Shown: piece after piece, positions 59,922 through 64,000 of the stretch
Numbering within the stretch: the stretch's first letter is position 1
Layout of the letters: every line of letters starts with the position of its first letter
Source: Alphaproteobacteria bacterium
GTDB taxonomy: Bacteria > Pseudomonadota > Alphaproteobacteria > UBA6615
Assembly (NCBI GenBank): GCA_009694135.1
Contig: SHVS01000002.1
Location: 39,067 to 103,066 of the forward strand
Length of the DNA: 64,000 bases
Direction of reading: 5' to 3'
Program-made: the position numbers and the translations under genes
The notes under the pieces: model-generated
What the model saw: the letters and a program-made list of their open reading frames with translations, nothing else
The model's database searches: none
What the model was told of the DNA's origin: nothing

Positions 59922-61358
59922 ATGACCGACCTTCGTGAGACCGACCAGCTCTTCTTCGACAAGACTGGCCTCGATCGCGGCCAAGCCGAACGCGTGGTCG
60001 CCGATGCGCTCAAGGGCGCCGATGACGGCGAGCTCTACCTGGAATACACGCAGTCGGAGGTGATCACCTTCGACGACGGGCGCATCAAGAGCGCGAGCTT
60101 CAACACCGATCAGGGCTTTGGCTTGCGTTCGGTTTCCGGCGAGGCCACCGGCTATGCGCATGCGGCCGAGCTATCGTTGCCGGCACTCAAGCGCGCGGCG
60201 GAGACGGTGCGCACGGTGCGCAGCGGCAAGGGCGGGACCATGGCGGAAGCGCCGGTCGGCACCAACCAGCGCCTCTACGCCGAAGTGAACCCGCTCGGCG
60301 GCATGGGATTCGAGGCCAAGGTCAAGCTCCTGGCGGAGATCGACGCCTATGCCCGCGCCAAGGACCCGCGCGTGAAGCAGGTTTCGGCCAGCATCGGCGG
60401 TTCTTGGCAAGCGGTGCAGATCATGCGCGCCGACGGGCATCGCACCGCCGACATTCGCCCGCTGGTGACGATCCGCGTCAATGTCGTGGTCGAAGAGAAC
60501 GGCCGCATGGAATCGGGCAGCCATGGCGCCGGCGGCCGCGCGGCCTATGAACACTGGGTCAGCGCCGAAAATTGGCGCGCGAGCGTGGACGAGGCCTTGC
60601 GCATGGCGCTGGTGAACCTCCAGTCGGTCCCCGCCCCGGCCGGCGAAATGACCGTCGTGCTGGGGCCGGGCTGGCCGGGCGTGATGCTCCACGAGGCCGT
60701 CGGCCACGGACTCGAGGGCGATTTCAATCGCAAGAAGACTTCGACCTTCGCCGGTTTGCTCGGCCAGCAGGTCGCGGCCAAGGGCGTGACCGTGGTCGAT
60801 GACGGCACGATCCCCGACCGGCGCGGCTCGCTCACCGTCGATGACGAAGGCACGCCGACGCGGCGCAACGTGCTGATCGAGGATGGCATCCTGGTCGGCT
60901 ACATGCAGGACCGGCTGAACGCGCGCCTGATGGGTGTTTCGCCGACCGGCAACGGCCGTCGCCAATCCTTCGCCCATCATCCGATGCCGCGCATGACCAA
61001 CACTTTCATGCTGTCCGGCCAGAATGACCCCAAGGACATGATCAAAGCGGCGAAGAACGGGCTTTATGCCGTCAACTTCGGCGGCGGGCAGGTCGATATT
61101 ACCTCGGGCAAATTCGTGTTCACCTGCACCGAGGCCTATCTGATCGAGGACGGGCGCGTCGGCGCGCCGGTCAAGGGCGCGACCCTGATCGGCAATGGGC
61201 CCGAAGCGATGAAACGCGTGCGCATGGTCGGCAACGACTCGCGCCTCGACGACGGCATCGGCACCTGCGGCAAGGACGGCCAGAGCGTGCCCGTCGGCGT
61301 CGGCCAGCCGACGCTGCTGATCGACGACCTGACCGTAGGCGGCACGGCGGTGCGCTAG
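59922..61358 (+). CDS. tldD: Metalloprotease TldD
   Basis: VMLHEAVGHGLEGDFNRKKTSTFAGLLGQQVAAKGVTVVDDGT, GGGQVDITSGKFVFTCTEAYLIEDG. Confidence 0.97.
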   Translation: MTDLRETDQLFFDKTGLDRGQAERVVADALKGADDGELYLEYTQSEVITFDDGRIKSASFNTDQGFGLRSVSGEATGYAHAAELSLPALKRAAETVRTVRSGKGGTMAEAPVGTNQRLYAEVNPLGGMGFEAKVKLLAEIDAYARAKDPRVKQVSASIGGSWQAVQIMRADGHRTADIRPLVTIRVNVVVEENGRMESGSHGAGGRAAYEHWVSAENWRASVDEALRMALVNLQSVPAPAGEMTVVLGPGWPGVMLHEAVGHGLEGDFNRKKTSTFAGLLGQQVAAKGVTVVDDGTIPDRRGSLTVDDEGTPTRRNVLIEDGILVGYMQDRLNARLMGVSPTGNGRRQSFAHHPMPRMTNTFMLSGQNDPKDMIKAAKNGLYAVNFGGGQVDITSGKFVFTCTEAYLIEDGRVGAPVKGATLIGNGPEAMKRVRMVGNDSRLDDGIGTCGKDGQSVPVGVGQPTLLIDDLTVGGTAVR

Positions 61359-61708
61359 CCCGCCTCAGTTCCGGCGGCGGCGGCCAAGGCAATCTCGGCT
61401 AGATCCGAGAGAAACACCGCGCCCTTGACGCGGCGATGCACTTCGACCGAACGTCGGTCGCTCGCGTCGCGCCGACGCTTGAGGAACTTGAGCTCCTCCA
61501 GCCGGTCGAGCGCGCGCGTGACCGCTGGCTTGGGCAGGCGGAGAGTTTCCGCCAGCGCGCGCACCGTGTGCGGACCGGGCGCCATGAACACCGTCAACAG
61601 CAGCGCCAATTGCCGGCTGGTAAGATCGGGCGCGTCCGAGCGCACGATCTCGGCCAGCGCCGCGCGCATCGCCGCCAGTGCCGGCAAAGTCCTCTCCGAT
61701 GGAAGCAT
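61355..61708 (-). CDS. MarR-like winged-helix transcriptional regulator
   Basis: LTSRQLALLLTVFMAPGPHTVRALAETLRLPKPAVTRALDRLEELKFLKRRRDASDRRSVEV. Confidence 0.85.
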   Translation of the reverse strand: MLPSERTLPALAAMRAALAEIVRSDAPDLTSRQLALLLTVFMAPGPHTVRALAETLRLPKPAVTRALDRLEELKFLKRRRDASDRRSVEVHRRVKGAVFLSDLAEIALAAAAGTEAG

Positions 61709-61775
61709 CGCCGCCCCGATTCGCCTCGCTTGCGAAACGTTTTAGCGGAGCGACGGCACGAAGTATACGAGCGCG

Positions 61776-63194
61776 CTACTTGCGCTTGGCGCTCTTGCTC
61801 CCGCCACGCCGGCGCGTGAAGCGTTCGGCGAGCATGGCATAGGCGGCGCGCAGCCCCATCGCCTCGCCGCCTTCGGGCCGGCCGGGCTTGCCGCGCTCGT
61901 TCCACGCCATCAGGTCGATATGCGCCCAGGCGGTGCCCGTTGCGACAAAGCGTTCGAGGAACAGCGCTGCGGTTATCGCGCCGGCATAGCCGCCCTCGGG
62001 CGCGTTGTTGAGGTCGGCGACCTTGCTGTCGATCATCGACCGGTAGGGTTGATGCAACGGCATGCGCCACAGCGGATCATTCTGGCTCTTGCCGGATTTG
62101 AGCAGCGCCGACGCAAGGCGGTCGTCATTGCTGAACAGCGCCGGCAGCGAGGTGCCGAGCGCTACCCGCGCCGCGCCGGTCAGCGTCGCGAAATCGAGCA
62201 GTATTTCGGGTTTGGCGCGCGAGGCCTCGAACAGGCAATCCGACAGGATCACACGGCCTTCGGCATCGGTATTGCCGATCTCCACGGTGAGGCCTTTGCG
62301 CGTGCGGACGACGTCCATCGGCCGATAGGCGTTGCCGGCGACCGAATTCTCCACCGCCGGGATCAGGAGCTTCAGCCGCACCGGCAGCGCCGTCGCCATG
62401 ATCATCTGCGCGAGGCCCAGGACATGCGCCGCGCCGCCCATGTCCTTCTTCATCGTCTTCATGCCAGCGGCGGTTTTGAGATCGAGCCCACCGCTATCGA
62501 AGCACACGCCCTTGCCGACCAGCGCCACCAGCGGATGATCGGCCTCGCCCCAGATGAGTTCGATCAACCGCGGCGGATCGTCGGCGGCGCGACCGACGGC
62601 GTGGATCGCCGGATAGCCGGCGGCGAGCAGCTTGTCGCCGGAGATAACATGCGCCTTCGCCCCGCCGGCCTTGGCGACCGCTTGCGCGACGGCGGCAAGC
62701 TCCGACGGGCCCATATCCTCGGCCGGGGTGTTGATCAGGTCGCGCACCAGGGCGGTGGCGTTCACGCTGGCCTCGACCAACGCGCGGTCGGCGCCTTTCG
62801 GCCAAGCAAGTTCGGCGACCGGCTTGTCCGCCTTGCCGTAGCGTGTAAAGGCGTAGCCGGCGAGCGCCCAGGCGATCAAGGCCGGATTGGCCCGCGCCGG
62901 CGATAGCTCGCCGTCAACGCGATAGGCGCCCTGCGGCAGCGCCTCGGCCAGCGCGGCCCAGACCCAAGGCTCGGCATCGGACGCGAGGCAGAAGAGCACC
63001 GCCTCGATCCGACCGTCGGCGGCCGGAAGCAGCGCATGCGTGCCGCTGTCGGCGCGAAAACCAGTGGCCGCGAGCCAGGATTGCTGGGCGGCGGGCAAAC
63101 GCGCGCGCAGCCGCTCGACGCCCGCCGGCGCCACGACGCGGATCGGAACCGAGCCCGTAGGCGCGCGGTCGAGGAACGGCAGCTTGGCCGGCAT
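61776..63194 (-). CDS. Leucyl aminopeptidase (M17)
   Basis: NTPAEDMGPSELA, LVGKGVCFDSGGLDLKTAAGMKTMKKDMGGAAHVLGLA, NTDAEGRVILSDCLFEA. Confidence 0.96.
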   Translation of the reverse strand: MPAKLPFLDRAPTGSVPIRVVAPAGVERLRARLPAAQQSWLAATGFRADSGTHALLPAADGRIEAVLFCLASDAEPWVWAALAEALPQGAYRVDGELSPARANPALIAWALAGYAFTRYGKADKPVAELAWPKGADRALVEASVNATALVRDLINTPAEDMGPSELAAVAQAVAKAGGAKAHVISGDKLLAAGYPAIHAVGRAADDPPRLIELIWGEADHPLVALVGKGVCFDSGGLDLKTAAGMKTMKKDMGGAAHVLGLAQMIMATALPVRLKLLIPAVENSVAGNAYRPMDVVRTRKGLTVEIGNTDAEGRVILSDCLFEASRAKPEILLDFATLTGAARVALGTSLPALFSNDDRLASALLKSGKSQNDPLWRMPLHQPYRSMIDSKVADLNNAPEGGYAGAITAALFLERFVATGTAWAHIDLMAWNERGKPGRPEGGEAMGLRAAYAMLAERFTRRRGGSKSAKRK

Positions 63195-63200
63195 AGCGGT

Positions 63201-63611
63201 TCAGTTGACCAGCGCGTCGACCAGGATGTCGAGAATTATCCCGGTGCCGATTTGCACCAGCAACACGTCATTATCGACGATCATCCGCTCGCTGCCATAG
63301 GCCGGGCGCGGCAGCAACCGGTCGAGATCGGTGGGCAGCGCCTTCTTGGCCAGACCCGGCGGCAAGGTGCCGCGCTTGTCGAGGTGCTTCTGCAATCCCG
63401 GGGGAAGCGCGTCGCGCTCGGCCTCGGCGCGCTGGCGAGCATAGAAATCGCCGATCATCTGACGTTCGATTTCGGTGAAGGCGATGTCGAGCACCTGCTG
63501 ATTGGTCAGCGGCGCGGCTCCGACGGGCGGCACGCCGATCGGGCGCGGCATCTGGGCGAGCGCCGGTGCCGAGAGCAGCACGGCGGCGATCGCGATTACG
63601 AATGTGCGCAT
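63201..63611 (-). CDS. Hypothetical secreted protein
   Basis: Signal peptide MRTFVIAIAAVLLSAPALAQ; FTEIERQMIGDFYARQR..LPPGLQKHLDKRGTLPPGLAKKALP; start inferred at 63611. Confidence 0.7.
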   Translation of the reverse strand: MRTFVIAIAAVLLSAPALAQMPRPIGVPPVGAAPLTNQQVLDIAFTEIERQMIGDFYARQRAEAERDALPPGLQKHLDKRGTLPPGLAKKALPTDLDRLLPRPAYGSERMIVDNDVLLVQIGTGIILDILVDALVN

Positions 63612-63687
63612 GGCTTCGTTCACCGGTTGCCAGAACATGCCCTATTCTAACATGGCTCCGCCCGGCGCGCGCAATCCTCCCTCCGCG

Positions 63688-63912
63688 CTAGCCCGCTGTT
63701 TCGCTCACGCCCAGCCAATCGGCGGCCGGGGGGCGCGCCTGCATGTTCCAGCAGCGGCTGACGTAAAGCCGCGACGGGCGGTCTTGCGGGTTCAGCCGCA
63801 GCGCCTCGCCGAACGCCTTGGCGGCGTCCTCGAAGTCGCGCGCGCGATACAACCTGTTGCGTGTCTCGGCCGATTTACACGCGAAGGCACGCGCCGCCCG
63901 CTTTCTGTCCAC
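63688..63912 (-). pseudogene. Orphan fragment resembling the C-terminal TPR-like tail of a class III adenylate/guanylate cyclase
   Basis: LYRARDFEDAAKAFGEALRLNPQDRPSRLYVSRCWNMQARPPAADWLGVSETAG; no cyclase catalytic domain upstream, in-frame stop upstream. Confidence 0.45.
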
Positions 63913-64000
63913 GGACTTACGCGACGCCCCGACCGAGTGCGCTCAACCTAGCGGGGCAACCGGCATGTGGCAACCCGCCTCATAAAGGCTAAAGGGGGCG

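Overview
This 64 kb window is GC-rich alphaproteobacterial chromosome (Rhodospirillales-like by gene content). It is mostly densely packed housekeeping genes: moaB (partial), PA0069-type radical SAM, ribF, ileS, lspA, a DUF3035 lipoprotein, an M16 peptidase pair, nitronate monooxygenase, pgi, mutL, rsmD, rluB-like, tadA, purD, xseA, an M23 peptidase, lpxK, waaA, mutY, DUF721, two DsbA-like proteins, smc, the Fo ATP synthase operon (atpI-B-E-F'-F), the glycine-cleavage operon gcvT-H-PA-PB behind a tandem glycine riboswitch, thrB, rnhA, a peroxiredoxin, a DsbD/ScsB-like protein, YqgE/AlgH, an M16 peptidase, thrC, a dienelactone hydrolase, carboxypeptidase M32, an aa3 cytochrome oxidase cluster with SURF1/CtaG/CtaB, tldD, and leucyl aminopeptidase. 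Accessory content is limited to small AT-richer islands: a two-gene operon of unknown function (about 0.35-1.15 kb); a 1.87 kb IS1595-like element with passenger ORFs and a 1-nt frameshifted transposase, abutting an apparently 5'-truncated membrane-protein gene (18.1-20.8 kb); and an HNH-like orphan gene after atpF (36.2-36.7 kb). The most interesting sequence-level observations are: (i) a possible leader peptide with tandem Ile codons whose stop codon lies in a terminator-like hairpin upstream of ileS, with a competing pairing partner; (ii) a CDGSH protein gene with an in-frame TAA at a variable position of its second iron-sulfur motif; (iii) the IS1595-like element with passenger cargo; (iv) an orphan fragment resembling the C-terminus of a class III adenylate cyclase. 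I saw no CRISPR array, prophage or clearly new multi-gene system. All homology calls come from recognising protein motifs, not from searches.
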